From the NCBI GenBank assembly GCA_017893485.1, contig CM030360.1, forward strand, positions 7,868,870 to 7,932,869: a stretch of DNA of 64,000 nt, read 5' to 3'. The notes beneath the pieces were generated by a model that made no database searches, was not told where the DNA came from, and saw only the letters and a list, made by a program, of their open reading frames with translations. Shown here piece by piece: positions 21,238 through 32,705 of the stretch. This DNA comes from Hemerocallis citrina. Lineage: Eukaryota; Streptophyta; Magnoliopsida; Asparagales; Asphodelaceae. The translations under genes were made by a program, and so were the position numbers. The number at the start of each line of letters is the position of its first letter. Position 1 is the first letter of the stretch.

Positions 21238-23386
21238 TTACCCCTCTAAATTGTTTGGGCAATTTCTTGAATCGTGTAGTCCACGTGTACCACAAGCCTT
21301 GCACCATCCAGGTTTCCTTACTTTCTCTCTTGTTGGCTTCAATCGCTTCCCACTAGGCCTTCCTTTCGTATTGCATTGCTTAGGCTCCTCCACGAGAACT
21401 TTAGACTTTTCCATGGATTTTCCATATGCCGATCCACTACTTTCGAGTTGTACAAGATGGAACCCTTCAATACTTTTCATCATGTTGTTCCGCATGAATT
21501 TGTAGCCTTCATTGGAAGCTAATCCAATATCAAGTTGTTGTTGGGCTAATTTACTCAACTCACAATAGCGAGAACCTAAATTCTCACTACTACCTTCATG
21601 AAGTTCTCTCCTATTAGTGAATATATTGCTTCTTCGGATTACATCTCGGGTCCATCTTCTTAAAATATATTGCTTGGGAGTTCTTTGTGATCGGTGTACT
21701 TAAGATATGCCAAAAGATGCTTACAAGGAATGCCCACGAATTCAAACAACAAGCATGCACACATAGCCATTTGAGTCTCTTTAGAATAAGTCACCACTTT
21801 TGCATTTTCTGTTTCACCACACTTCTTCACTAGGTAAATAGCTTGATTCTCATCTTCTTGCACCAAATTTACATTATATATTAAGCTTGATTTTAGTTCT
21901 TCTTGGAAATCATAAAAAATAACCAAAGTGTACACTTGCGCCATTTGTGCCTCTATATACCATTCGGTCTTCAATTTTGGTTTCTTCTCAATTGTACAAT
22001 GATTTTCTTGTAGTTCTTGTTCTCTTTGTCTTGCAATGACCCTCTCGAATATTACGGCAAACTCATGTTGTGAGTACTTCTTTTGAGTATGTTTCTTTAA
22101 GAAAGCATTCATTCCCTCACTCCTTTGGGTACTTGACATTCCGGCCAAAAAATGTGGTCTATGATAGACAGGGGTCCATTTTTCACGAATTTTAAATTTA
22201 TCTTGGAACCACTTATTGTTTTCCACACCATACTTACAAAGCAATGATTTCCAATTTTCTTCAAAAGTAGTACAATCATCAGAATTGTAGACAATATTCT
22301 TAAAAGCTTTCATAAACTCAACATCTTGGTTCATTTTAGGCACCTCTTGTGGTATCTTATCTAAAATATGCCAAATACAAAATCTATGGCGAATTTCAGG
22401 AAAAACAGCTTTGATTGCAGCACTGATCCCACGATCTTGATCAGTGACCATGTCAAATGGTGCATGTTTCATTGCTACTAACTATTTTTGAAATAACCAT
22501 ATAAATGAGAAAACTGTTTCATTTGGGATGAATCCACACCCTAGGAAAACAGATTGCCAATGATGGTTGATTCCAACAAAGGGAACAAATAGCATTCCAT
22601 AACGGTTCGTGCTATATGTTGCATCGAAAGAAACTACGTCACCAAATACTTCATAGTTCTTTCTAGCAATACCGTCGACCCAAATACAGTGACTCAACCG
22701 ACCAAGCTCATCTAGTTGGAAATCATAAAAAAAGTAGGATCTATTTCTTTTTGCCAATTGAAAAAATCAATCAACATTTGTCCATCGTGCCCTTTCATAG
22801 CCCCCCGTAAGTCTCTCTCATGATTTCTAGCATCGGTCTCGGTGAATCCAATCCTATCATGACCCCCACTCGAATTTTCAAAAAAAATTATTTGTTTGCA
22901 CGTTGGAATATTAGCTTGTGTAAGTTGATCCATGACTACTTTATCGGAATCTGACACATTACGATTTCGTGGTAACAAATGTCTTCTACCGGGTGAGGTA
23001 AATACATGATTGTGTAATTCAGTGAGTGAATAAAGAACCCATGAATGTGTTTCTTCATTTATTTTCACACGAATTAATGCTTTGCAGTCAGATCTACTTG
23101 TAGTCCCCCGCTTAACATCATTAGACTTACTCTTCGAAATACCCGCTTTATTACAAACAAACGACTTATCCACTACAACGGTTCCCTTCAATTTTGTTGA
23201 ACCCTTACGCATTTGAAAATCCCCACATGTAGCGTAATTGTTATAGAAATTTTCAGCTTGCTCTAAAGTATTAAAAGTCATACTGAGCTTTGGTTTTAGG
23301 TGGTCGTCCACAACCGGGATAAATTCACCTACTTGTACATTCAAAAAATTGTCACCAGCATCAGATCTCCTTTCATCAATATCCAT
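21238..23386 (-). pseudogene. FAR1/FHY3-type Mutator transposase, inactivated
   Basis: Start chosen at 23386 (MDIDERRSDAG), just after an acceptor-like AATAG. Order of domains: FAR1 N-terminal zinc-binding region (TFNTLEQAENFYNNYA, then DCKALIRVKINEE); transposase core with VVSFDATYSTNRYGM and MVTDQDRGISAAIKAVFPE, followed by HRFCIWHI; SWIM zinc finger CAC...CKHLLAYL; a C-terminal knuckle CKACGTRGLHDSRNC. Three breaks: a one-base loss in a T run near 22725-22731, an in-frame TAG at about 22479-22481 where the family has Trp, and a one-base loss near 21665. Without them it would be a roughly 700-residue protein of ordinary FAR1-transposase length. The 5' leader lies in the right TIR. It is likely the former mobilising gene of this element; FHY3/FAR1 transcription factors derive from the same family, but the flanking TIRs argue for a transposase. 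Confidence 0.88.
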
Positions 23387-23514
23387 ACCTATTATCAAAG
23401 GAAACAAAACAGAAACCAACACAACCAGTTACTCAACAATTGTACATATTATTTCAAAAAATAATGAAACTGAAACAGAAACAGAAAAACCTATTTGGAA
23501 GAAGGAGGAGTTCG

Positions 23515-24067
23515 CACAGCTTGGAGGAGAGAGAGAGCACCCGTTAGGGTTTCGATTTGGGTTTCGCTATTTCGAAGAGAGGAAGAAGGGGGTCTTCCGA
23601 TTTGGGTTTCGCTATTTCGAAGAGAGGAAGAAGGGGGTCTTTCGATTTGGGTTTGAGTTCGAAATACGACAAAGGGAAGCACAGTAAAGGGGCTTATGGT
23701 TTCGATTTGGTGCAAGAAGATGAGAAACGAACCAGTGAAGGGGAATAGGGTTTCACAAACTGGTCTGGGAGTTCGCAACGACGGAGCGAACTGGTTTGAG
23801 GTAGAGAGACGACGATTTGAAGGGGATTAGGGTTTCACTGGTTTTGGGGGGAGATATTTCGCTGGTTGAAAGGGGATAGAGAAACGAGCGTGAGCGTAGC
23901 GACAATGGGGGGTAATGGAAAGCGGGGGAAAGTTACGAAATTACCCCTGCTTATCACTGCCGAAATCTGAGATCAAATCTGAGCCATCGGATCTCAAATT
24001 TTGGATCCAACGGCGTGAAGACCAGTTCGTAAGCCCCGTTCGCACCAACCAGTTCGTAACCAAAGGT

Positions 24068-24072
<5 letters not shown>
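23515..24072 (-). repeat. Right terminal inverted repeat of the FAR1-type Mutator element
   Basis: Inverse copy of 16980-17510 with a few substitutions and an internal tandem duplication (about 23568-23660, units starting TTCGAAGAGAGGAAGAAGGG). It contains the probable promoter and leader of the transposase. Confidence 0.8.

Positions 24073-24140
<68 letters not shown>
24073..24140. repeat. (TA)n microsatellite, right side of Mutator element
   Basis: About 33 TA units follow the last TIR base without a gap. Confidence 0.9.
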
Positions 24141-24142
<2 letters not shown>

Positions 24143-24415
24143 GGAAAAATAAATTATCAACAGTAGGGTTTGAACTTGTGCAAAGCCCAACAAATTTAAA
24201 GTTTATCCCCTTGACCACTTGGAAAAAATGACTTTTGTTATAAAATTAGAATAAATACTTCATTAATTACGTCTGATGTCGAACGAGCCTCCGGATTATT
24301 GGGTCCTGTGCAATCGTGGGCCCTATGCGACTGCACAGGTCGCACAGACCCAGGGCCGGCCCGGGGTATGTTGAAAAATTTAAGATAAATCTTAGAATTA
24401 TAATGGACAACTAGA

Positions 24416-24480
24416 ACAGTGCACTACACAAGCCATTAGAAAACCAAAAAGAAAGCAGACAAGCCATTAGAAAACCAAAA
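24416..24480. repeat. 31-bp direct duplication
   Basis: Two adjacent copies of a unit starting CAAGCCATTAGAAAACC lie just before the T-rich 3' end of the LINE relic. Confidence 0.7.
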
Positions 24481-24491
24481 AGATAGCAGAA

Positions 24492-25060
24492 GATGGTTGT
24501 TTTTTTTTTCCAGGACAATGTGGAATATAGCCAGCATATTTTATTAATAAAAATGCAACAAAAAAGATTGCCAGCATATTTTATTAATAAAAATGGAACA
24601 AAAAAGGTCCAGTAAAACTGGAAGAAAAACTGAAAATACAACAAAAACCGAAAATATAATCATACCTCCTCGCACAACTCAAGGAGGATGTTACAAACTA
24701 AGGGCAAAAACAGAAGAAGTCAATAAAGGTAATAACAAAGAAGAAACATAAAAGATAACATAGGTTGATCCGCTAATACAAAGAGTCTACTCCAGCGTTG
24801 GTCCCAACTCTATCTCTTCATCATCGTAAAGTTTTCCTTGTCCCTACAAAGTGCATGTAATGCGGTCCTGAACACTTGCTACAGTTGTCTCCGCCCAAAA
24901 AGAAATGAAATGTATAATTTGAGTTAGTCTATCAGAAATACTATTGCTAGTGTCACAAAAGTAAAAGTCATTTCTTTCTAGCCAAAGAACCCAAGTCGTT
25001 GCAGCAATCGCTATGAACCAGGCATCTCTCATGTTCTTCCTATATCTTGTGACTCGTTCT
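24492..25060 (-). mobile_element. LINE 3' relic
   Basis: On the minus strand, 25032-24844 encodes WFIAIAATTWVLWLERNDF, the usual tail after the zf-RVT domain of plant LINEs. It is followed by a 3' UTR and an A tail (T run at 24492-24501 on the plus strand). The 3' UTR shares GTGGAATAT.GCCA..AT and CATTAATAA-type sequence with the relic at 63696-64000. 5' truncated; no enzyme is possible. Confidence 0.7.
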
Positions 25061-25131
25061 CCTACCTAAAGCTCATTCTATGTGGCTTGGTATCCCTATG
25101 CTCCTAGGGCCTGAAGTATCTTTGTCATTAC

Positions 25132-25602
25132 TGTTAGGATCTGTGGACTCAAATACACAAGAACAAGATTTGAAGTAGAAAAAGAAGACATGAAGCAGCA
25201 AGAGAAGCAGACAACAGCCGGCAGTTGATTGCACATGGGTGCAGTCCACCGATGCTAATTGAGAGTCGACTGTGCAAACTCTCTATTTTGGGCGCTGACT
25301 AATTATTTGGGTTTGGATCTGAGCTGCATTTGTGTTTATCTTTTAGGGTTTACTTGGGCTTATAAATATATACATGTAAATCCTTAGATTTAGAAGTAAA
25401 TATCTGAAACAACTTCAAGAAGGATCATGTGCTGAGTGCTACTAAAGGTGAGAGATAATATTTTATCTTTGTATATTTCTTGAGTAAGAAGTATTTGTTA
25501 TCTCTACATACCGTTGTGTTCTTGTATTTATGAGATCTTGCATTTGTGGTGGAATCTTATTATGGGCTCATCTAGGTCCTGTGGGTGTTCTTGGGCACAA
25601 CA
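25132..25602 (+). repeat. Copia 5' LTR
   Basis: Begins TGTTAGGATCTGTGGACTC, includes TATAAATATATAC as a probable TATA region, and ends GGGCACAACA directly before the primer-binding site. Confidence 0.75.
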
Positions 25603-25616
25603 AGTGGTATCAGAGA
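25603..25616 (+). promoter_or_regulatory. Primer-binding site, tRNA-Met type
   Basis: GTGGTATCAGAG, one base after the LTR end, is the standard plant Copia primer site complementary to the initiator tRNA-Met 3' end. Confidence 0.8.
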
Positions 25617-25630
25617 TTAGGCTTTCCGTG

Positions 25631-26011
25631 ATGGTTGATAGCAAGTCGAAAGTTAAGATATTTGATGGAAGTGATTTCGCAATGTGGAAGATCTATATAA
25701 TAGTGTATCTCTGTCATAAATATTGAGATGGTCCATTGTTGATGATGCAAAGATCTTCGCTGCATGAAATTGTTTAAATCAGAAGGCGCTTAGGCAGATT
25801 CAGTTAGCACTAAGTAGAAAAGAGTTATTTGATATCTCGAAGGCAAAAACTACGATGGAGGCTATGGATATTCTCACAGATATGTATGAGAAATCGTCGT
25901 CATCTAATCAAATTCTTCACTTGAAGAAATTGATTTACATGAAGTTGGGAGAAGATAGTTCAATAGCGGAACATGTGAACAATTACAGTATGGTATACAA
26001 CCAACTTGAGG
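25631..26011 (+). pseudogene. Copia gag, N-terminal part
   Basis: The start ATG at 25631 gives MVDSKSKVKIFDGSDFAMWK, a typical Copia gag opening. After an early stop, the frame continues as ALRQIQLALSRKELFDISKA and LHLKKLIYMKLGEDSSIAEH, matching the UBN2/gag domain that makes the nucleocapsid shell. The frame is cut at 26011 by a gypsy-type solo LTR; the continuation is at 34172. Frameshifts and a stop make it non-functional. Confidence 0.75.
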
Positions 26012-26879
26012 TGTAATATCCTAAAATTTCATTTTTAATAAAATATTATTTTTCATGTGTTGTGCACGTGCAAACTTCATGTGTATATTATTTATTTTAT
26101 TTTATATAAGATCTCATTTTAGTATGAACAATTTATTTCCTTTATTTTTCTAAAAGCCTATTTCTAAAGCCTAAAACACTATTTATTTGTTTTAGCCCAC
26201 TTTAATTGATTATTATTTTGGTTGTCTTGGCCCACAAGCCTAAACCCACTAATTGTGAAGCCCACCAATTTAATAAATTAATTAAATGGTCATACTTGTC
26301 ATGTAGAGACAAATAGTGAACATTTTGATTAATTAAATTGTACAAACTTCTACATAGGGGTACTAGGTGCACTACAAGAAAAACCCTTTTTCGCAACAAG
26401 GTTTTGGCAACGACTTTTTAGTCGTTGTGAAAATTAGTTACGGCAACGCGAAAGTCGTTGCTAAAAATAAAATAAAATTTCCATCCTCCAAAATGCCTTG
26501 CGCGGGCCTTTGCAAATCCCCCCACCAGATTGTGTAAATTGGAAACGATAAATGTCGTTGCGTATATTTTCTTATATCTACTGCAACGACTGTATTGTTG
26601 CCAAAAATATAAAAAAAATAAATAAAAATTATAATAAACCCCCGTATATTCACTCTTTCTCTCCCAAATTCCAATCTACCCTCTCTCTCCTTTTGTTTTC
26701 TTTTTCACCCAAATAGAAATGTACCCTCCCCCACTCTGCCCCTCCCCAGTCCTCTTCAACTCCTCCCCGTCGTCGCCATCACCGTCGCCATCACCGTCGC
26801 CGTCTTCGTCCCTCACTCTCTCTCCAAATTCCCACCCCCAATCCATTTCCCTCCTCCCCCTCTCTATCCCCGTCCCCAT

Positions 26880-27012
26880 TGAAGCTCTACACGGACCTGA
26901 AGTCGTTGTTGGACCGCAAGGCCAAGGGCAGGAGTGCCGATAAGGCCAAGGGGAAGTTCTTCACTGAGGAGGTTTCTGCTAGCGCTGCCGCTTCGCTCCA
27001 AGAGGTCGATTA
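26880..27012 (+). pseudogene. Captured exon of unidentified host gene
   Basis: A GC-rich block reads KLYTDLKSLLDRKAKGRSAD then KAKGKFFTEEVSASAAASLQ before a stop; a further exon-like block near 27160-27218 reads TTSAKGTGYGFADK before GTATTG. Base composition contrasts with the AT-rich surroundings. I do not recognise the source gene. Confidence 0.45.
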
Positions 27013-28519
27013 ATTTTGCTTTTGGTTTTGGTTTAGGGTTTTCAGTTTTTCGTGAGGTCGATTAATCTTTGTGATATTTTCTCCTCAATAACCTGAATTA
27101 CTAGTCCTTTACAAGTTGACAACTTGAATTCTGATTCTTGTTTTATGCTGTTTCATCACAGTACATCATCATCGACAACCTCTGCAAAGGGCACCGGTTA
27201 TGGCTTTGCTGATAAGGTATTGGTGATAGTATTACATTACAATTATTTTTTCCTTTTTCTTTTTTGTTTTTTGTTTTAGGGTTTTTGGAAATAGTTTTAA
27301 AATTAGTAATGTTCGAATCGGAATGAAAGAACCAGAGAAGAGATTGAGTTATTGAGTGAGAAATAGGGTTTGGGATGTACAGAAGAGGCCACCTCACTTG
27401 TATCGTAATTTACCCAATATGACTAAAACAAAAGGAAGAAGAAGAAGAAAATACACAATGTACTCCAACAACTAATTATCAAATGCTTCGGGTTCTATTT
27501 GATTGCTGTATAAGAGCTACATCCGTTGTTAGGGATGTGGATAAAGACCTCCATTGCTTCATTCCAAATTGACATAACAATGTTATATCGTAATTCAATA
27601 GAACAAACTATAACCTAAAAGTACCAAATTCTCAAAGAATCAAAAATATCTACTCAGTTAAAAAAAAGACTAAATTCATCGTCATTGTTTGCATGCTAAT
27701 TCTACTACATTTAAGTGATTCAATTTTAATAAAATCCAGTAATTGTGCATTCGTTGTGTGTGAATCTCTTTATTAGTTGGAGGGAGGGGTTAGTTTGGGA
27801 TGAGCATAATCCTACAATCAACAAAGTAGAGATACAGATAGATCGACTAATATGTTACAAATGAATCCATTACTATGTAGCTTAGATCATGGAGCCATAC
27901 CTGTTGCTGGGCATGTGTTAAACACCACTAATTAATGAAAGCTCCTTGGCCAGTAATATAAACTGTAATTTTACATGAACTCTCTCTGGCTCTCGCTGTA
28001 GGTAATAGATGGTTAGGAGGAGGCCTTTATAATTCATATTATCATATAGATTGAACTTGTAAGAATCATTCAGCAAGCTGGTTACCCTATCTAGGATTTA
28101 TAAGATGATATAAAGAATATGGAGTAGCTGAAAACTATGACCCTAGACCAGGTTCAATTTTTATGTTTAAATTTTACTTAAGGCAGGAGAAAAGGGGAAA
28201 AAGGGTTTACTGAAGGGCATTAAGGATTACCTAGAGATCACAGAGTGTGTATTTATTATGAATTTCAAGTTGGTTCTTCTTGGTCGATTAAAAGATATAT
28301 GTAAAAAGGAGAAGATCAATTATCAATTTGAAGATGTGTTGGTTTGCAATTATCAACTTTATCTTTTATTGTGGTTGCTAGATATCATGAATGTTCTGGT
28401 TGTCCTAATGAAGACATCATTATCTTACTTTTATCGGCAATATTATTTCTGAACTGAGTAGGCACAATTTATATTAAACAACAACTCTAAACTCTTCAAT
28501 ATTTGGTGTACATATTCAG

Positions 28520-29709
28520 ATTTCCGACGGAATGACTTTGGAAGTAGAAACTGTTAACCTTTTGATTGAAACACGCGGTGGTTCCCGGAACCAAGGTGGT
28601 GCCAATTGGTAATTTCTTGCTCATACATCTCGAGTATTAATGTGTATACATTCTCGTTACCTTGAGACTAATTTTTACACTGGCTCTGGCCTACATTGTA
28701 CTTGGTAATTTTTTATAGCAAATCTTATTCTCCTTCTTTGTAGAAAATCATAGGGATCACACTTCTATTGAGCTTCTGCTAAGCTCAATCTAGGCCTTTT
28801 GTGCCCTCTTGTTGCATTTGTGCTTTTCTTGTGCATATCCCTGATAGTTTTATGTTAAGTTTTATTATTAAATATTGAATTTGGAGTTTATGTGGAACTT
28901 ACTAGGTCCTCACCATTAGCATCTATCACAATTCACAGCCTTTCATTGTATACCACGAACGAAAATTGGCAGGTAACGTCTACTCTTTATACACAACAAA
29001 TTATCCTCTAACAAGCAAATCCTTACATTTTTGTGTCAGGTGGTCAACCTCAAGGAAGCTAGAGAGTTCTCCAATAATAAAAAATACATCTATGTGTTTA
29101 AGGTGACACTGGTTATTTTCTTTTCCCCTTCTCATATTCTCCTCAGATTAGTCAGTGTATTTTTTCTATTGCAGAAACTTGAGTGAGAATCATTATCTGT
29201 TGACCTGTTACCTCATCCTGATATGTTTACTGATACAAGCCTGTTCTCATCTAATGGAGCAAACAAGAAAGATGATGACGGGGCAAAGCGATTGTTTTTT
29301 GGAGGCGAACGGTTTCTTGAGGGAATATCAGGACAGGCTAATGTAATAAACATAATATCAGTTGGAAATCTTCATCTTTTATTTTTTTAAAATTTTTGAT
29401 CTACTTGCAATAACCACCACTTTTTTATACCTCTTTTTATGCATTGAACTTCAGATTACTGTGCAAAGGACAGAACTAAACAGCCTGCTCGGTCTAGAGG
29501 TTCATTTGCATGTAACTGAAGCTGTCTGTCCTGCCCTAAGTGAACCAGGTAAGAAATGCCTGCTATAGTCAGTGTCGGTTGTACCGTGAAATGTTTCTTT
29601 ATTGGAGTAAGATTTCTAAATTTGAGCAAGTTTGCGTGCTCTTCTGCGCTTCATGACTGAATTTTACATTTGTTTGAATAGGGGAGATGCAGACCCCAAG
29701 GCTCAGCAG
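28520..29709 (+). pseudogene. Captured chorein-family (BLTP3/UHRF1BP1-like) exons
   Basis: Six exon-like blocks with GT..AG borders read in order: 28520-28609 ISDGMTLEVETVNLLIETRG; 28906-28972 SPLASITIHSLSLYTTNENW; 29040-29102 VVNLKEAREFSNNKKYIYVF; 29175-29342 with VDLLPHPDMFTD and KRLFFGGERFLEGISGQAN; 29455-29548 ITVQRTELNSLLGLEVHLHV; 29683-29709 GDADPKAQQ. This matches, from memory, the N-terminal region of plant chorein-domain proteins related to bridge-like lipid transfer proteins. The fourth block has a TGA where Trp is expected, and between blocks five and six a coding segment is missing. Introns are retained, so the capture was from DNA. No start, no rest of the long protein: non-functional as an enzyme or transporter, but a possible source of antisense or small RNA against the parent gene. 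Confidence 0.75.
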
Positions 29710-29884
29710 GTTTGTTGCTGTCTCTATGAATTCTTACTTTATGCTCATTTTACTTTATTTGGTTTTTGCTAGCTTTAATTGTCTATTTTTTCAATCTTTT
29801 TGATATTTTCTCCTCAATAACCTGATTGTGGTGGGTTGTATATATTGGTTTCTCTGTTCATAAGGTTTGACATTTATTTTGCAG

Positions 29885-30028
29885 TATGGTTTGAAAATGA
29901 TAAAGGAGTTGCAAGAAACTCAAGAAAGAACAACAAGACAAATTGAACAACAAAAGGAAGATATGCAGCGTGCAATGGATGCAATGAAACAAGAATTGTT
30001 GGCACAACTTACAAATAGAGGTGCATGA
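29885..30028 (+). pseudogene. CACTA accessory protein C-terminal exon
   Basis: After an acceptor-like TTTGCAG the frame reads MIKELQETQERTTRQIEQQK then MQRAMDAMKQELLAQL to a TGA. This coiled-coil tail resembles the end of plant En/Spm accessory proteins (compare the coiled coil ending the gene at 43263-50079). Upstream exons are not found. Confidence 0.5.
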
Positions 30029-32445
30029 AATTCCTCGAATGATCAAGGTACTATTAATTTTAGTGGCACTATTATGCTGTATTGTTTTGTGCATACATGT
30101 TCCAATAGTTTTGGCAATCTTTCATAACTTCATTGTATAATGCTGGACTAATCATTATTTCAAATATGTAGGTACCACGAGAAGGAATTGTATTTGGAGA
30201 ATTAAGGAATGAAGCCATTGGTCCGGGAGCATATATTTTTGTATCATATTTTTGACAGTGTATGATTTAGTTATATCTTATATGAGTTAGCTGTTGGTTT
30301 AGGTAATTAACTCTCCAACATCAACCCCAATTTTTTGCTACTTGTATCTTCTGAGAATATTCATCCCAAAAAGTTCTTTTGTTCTAGGTTGATTCAGTTT
30401 TTTCAATCTTGCATCCAATTTTGTTGCAATATTTAGATGTCAAGAGAATATTAGAAAACATGGTTAAGCTTATTATGCACAATAGAAATGATTATGAGAT
30501 ACTTAGATATCTTTTTGAGAAGTTGATGGTTGTAATATTTTGGGCATTGCTTCTTATATGTGATATAAATGTAATATGTTGGACAAGGTTAATATTATAG
30601 TTTTTGGAATGATGTTGGTTTTTAATGTTTTTGAAGTGTATGCTAGTTTGGATAGGGCTGATGCAACGACAATATATAATTTGTCTCGAAAATAATTAAA
30701 CTTTCGCAACGACAATTGGTAGCTTTAGCAACGACTATAGTTGTTACCAAAATACAAGTAATGCAAAGCAATTATAAAAATAATTGCAAAACAGTCGAGC
30801 TTTGTCAATGACAGTAGTCGTTGCCAAAATAGAAAATGTAAGACAACGACAATAATTCATTGCGAAAAAAATATCTTTAGCAACGACATGAGTCGTTGCC
30901 AAATATATGAAGTATGTTTGGCAACGACAAAGGTAGTTGCGACTGATTTTATACCATAGTACGGGTGGAATTAGGTATGGCAACGACAAAATATATTGCA
31001 ACGGCAATGTCGTTGCGAAAAAATCTATGTTTGGCAACGACAGCAAGTCGTAGTCAAAATCTTTCGCGACGCCCGGACGCGCAACGACCTTGCAACGACA
31101 AATGTCGTTGTCAAAAATATTTTTCGCAACGACAAACGTGTTTTGGCAACGACATTTGGCGTTGCAAAAAAGGGTTTTTCTTGTAGTGGTGGCACGTGCA
31201 AAGCACGTAGTGTGCAATGCACACTATATTGGTGGCCGGATGGTGTATGGAGACATGGGAGAATGGGTTGTGTGCATGGGTAGTTTATTTGTGTGGGTGG
31301 TTGCTATAACTTCTACTCCTATCCTAGCCCTCCATTCTACAACTATCCAACCAATTCTAGCCCTCCAATCTACTCTAAAAATAGTATAAATACCCCCCCC
31401 CCCCTCTCCCCCCCTCCCTCTTTCTACTTGCATTCTACACTAAACCAAATATTAAAGATGACATTATATGGGAGATATATACATATTAGTGTGTGAGTTG
31501 TGTGTTGTGTTCCCCCTTGGAGGCCGACTATTCACCCCACTCTAGGAGCTCTCGGTTTTGGCAAGGAGCAAGGAGGAGGAGTCGTGCATTGCAATCTAGG
31601 AGGAGAAGGTGCTCGCTCGCAATCTAGGAGACTCTAGGAGATATTTCGTAATTGGGTTTTCTTCAAAAGGTGGGTGTTTCTCATGACTTCTAAAGTAGAA
31701 ATCATGCTAAGAATGAAACTGAATTGTTATTATAAAGCCATTAGTTGAAATGAACTGCATGCTTGCCTAATTAGAAGAGAATTGATAAATTAGTAAATGT
31801 ATGTTATTTTGATTACTAGATTTATTAATTATGAGTAAAAGTGAATATTCTCATTGTTTCTAATGTCAGTATGCATGCTAAGTATGTTCTAAATGCAAAC
31901 TATGTGGATTAACTAGTAAAAAAATTAGAACCATGTTTGTTGATTAAAGTATTAAAGTGGAATGTTATGCTAGAGATGAATTGATGGAATAATTTGCTAA
32001 GAGATGATTGTTAATTGTTGTAGTAGAATTTTCCATTGATATGTGTGTCATATGAGTATTAGAATAAATAAAAAGATTGTATTTTTGCAAACTAAGATTG
32101 AATGCATTATGTGTAAATTAGTGGATAAAAATATGAGTTTTATTCATTAAGAAGGATGATTTTTGTGTTCTAAAAACATCGTGAGAAAGAAAACATTTTT
32201 GTAGTGATTTTTGTGGGAATCTATCTTTAATTATGAAGAATTATGCTTTAGTTCTCGAATGTCGAAATTATGATCATGGAATACAAACTAAGGCTAAAAT
32301 GCATGTTTTAAAGAGTAAAAATACTCATAAAAATACTGAGTTGCTGTATTTTATGTGTGCTATAATCCGGAAAGTTATGTTTCAAAAAGAGAAGAAAAAG
32401 AACAAAAAAAATATTTTTTTTTTGAGAAATTGAAAAAAAACCAGT

Positions 32446-32705
32446 AGCATAGTCGACCGATCACGTTGAAACAGTCGACTGGTCTGAGAAAATGAAAAAT
32501 ATATAGTTCGAATCTTTTACAGAACAGTCGACCGACTTTTGTAACAGTCGACTGCCCTGATCGTTTTATTTTTAAGTTTAAAGATCATCGCAGAACAGCC
32601 GATTGGTCATATGTGACAGTCGACTTCTCTGATTATTTTATTTTCGAGCTTTAAAACCTCGCAAAACAGCCGACTGGCCTTGATTAATAGTCGACTGCCC
32701 TGAAG
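32446..32705. repeat. Degenerate ~90-bp repeats with GTCGAC cores
   Basis: CAGTCGACTG / CAGCCGACTGG-type blocks recur three to four times within the solo LTR. Non-coding. Confidence 0.55.

Larger units (their letters stand above)
16980..24072 (-). mobile_element. 7.1-kb FAR1-type Mutator-like element in a TA microsatellite
   Basis: The ends are long inverted repeats starting GGGTAACCTTCGGTTACG (left) and GGGTAACCTTTGGTTACG (right, minus strand). The arms stay similar for about 530 bases (16980-17510 and 23515-24072). Inside are a decayed FAR1/FHY3-type transposase (minus, 21238-23386), a captured desaturase fragment (minus, 20086-20597) and a minisatellite (18421-19490). TA repeats on both sides hide any target duplication. 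The right arm contains an extra 46-bp tandem duplication. Few differences between the arms suggest recent activity, though this copy's transposase is broken. Confidence 0.85.
16578..24364. mobile_element. hAT-type shell element holding a Mutator element
   Basis: Left end CAGGGCCGGTCCTG; right end read on the minus strand CCGGGCCGGCCCTGGG. Flanks GGAATGTT (16570-16577) and GGTATGTT (24365-24372) agree at 7 of 8 positions, an 8-bp target duplication as for hAT elements. Only about 400 bases at the left and 220 at the right belong to the shell itself; the rest is TA repeat plus the inserted Mutator-like element. No hAT transposase is present. Confidence 0.6.
26370..31188 (+). mobile_element. CACTA element with captured chorein/BLTP-like exons
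   Basis: Ends CACTACAAGAAAAACCC and GGGTTTTTCTTGTAGTG are perfect inverted repeats; the 3-bp duplication GTG flanks it (26367-26369, 31189-31191). Both ends carry many GCAACGAC / GTCGTTGC subterminal motifs, typical transposase-binding repeats. The interior has no TNPD transposase; instead it holds captured exon fragments (26880-27012, 28520-29709) and one accessory-protein tail (29885-30028). Confidence 0.9.

Noticed and set aside
21238..23386. Functional FHY3/FAR1 light-signalling gene
   Set aside because: It lies between long TIRs of a mobile element and carries two frameshifts and a stop.
24081..24193. Tyr/Ile repeat peptides at the TA microsatellite
   Set aside because: Pure translation of (TA)n; same for the peptide near 59340-59380.
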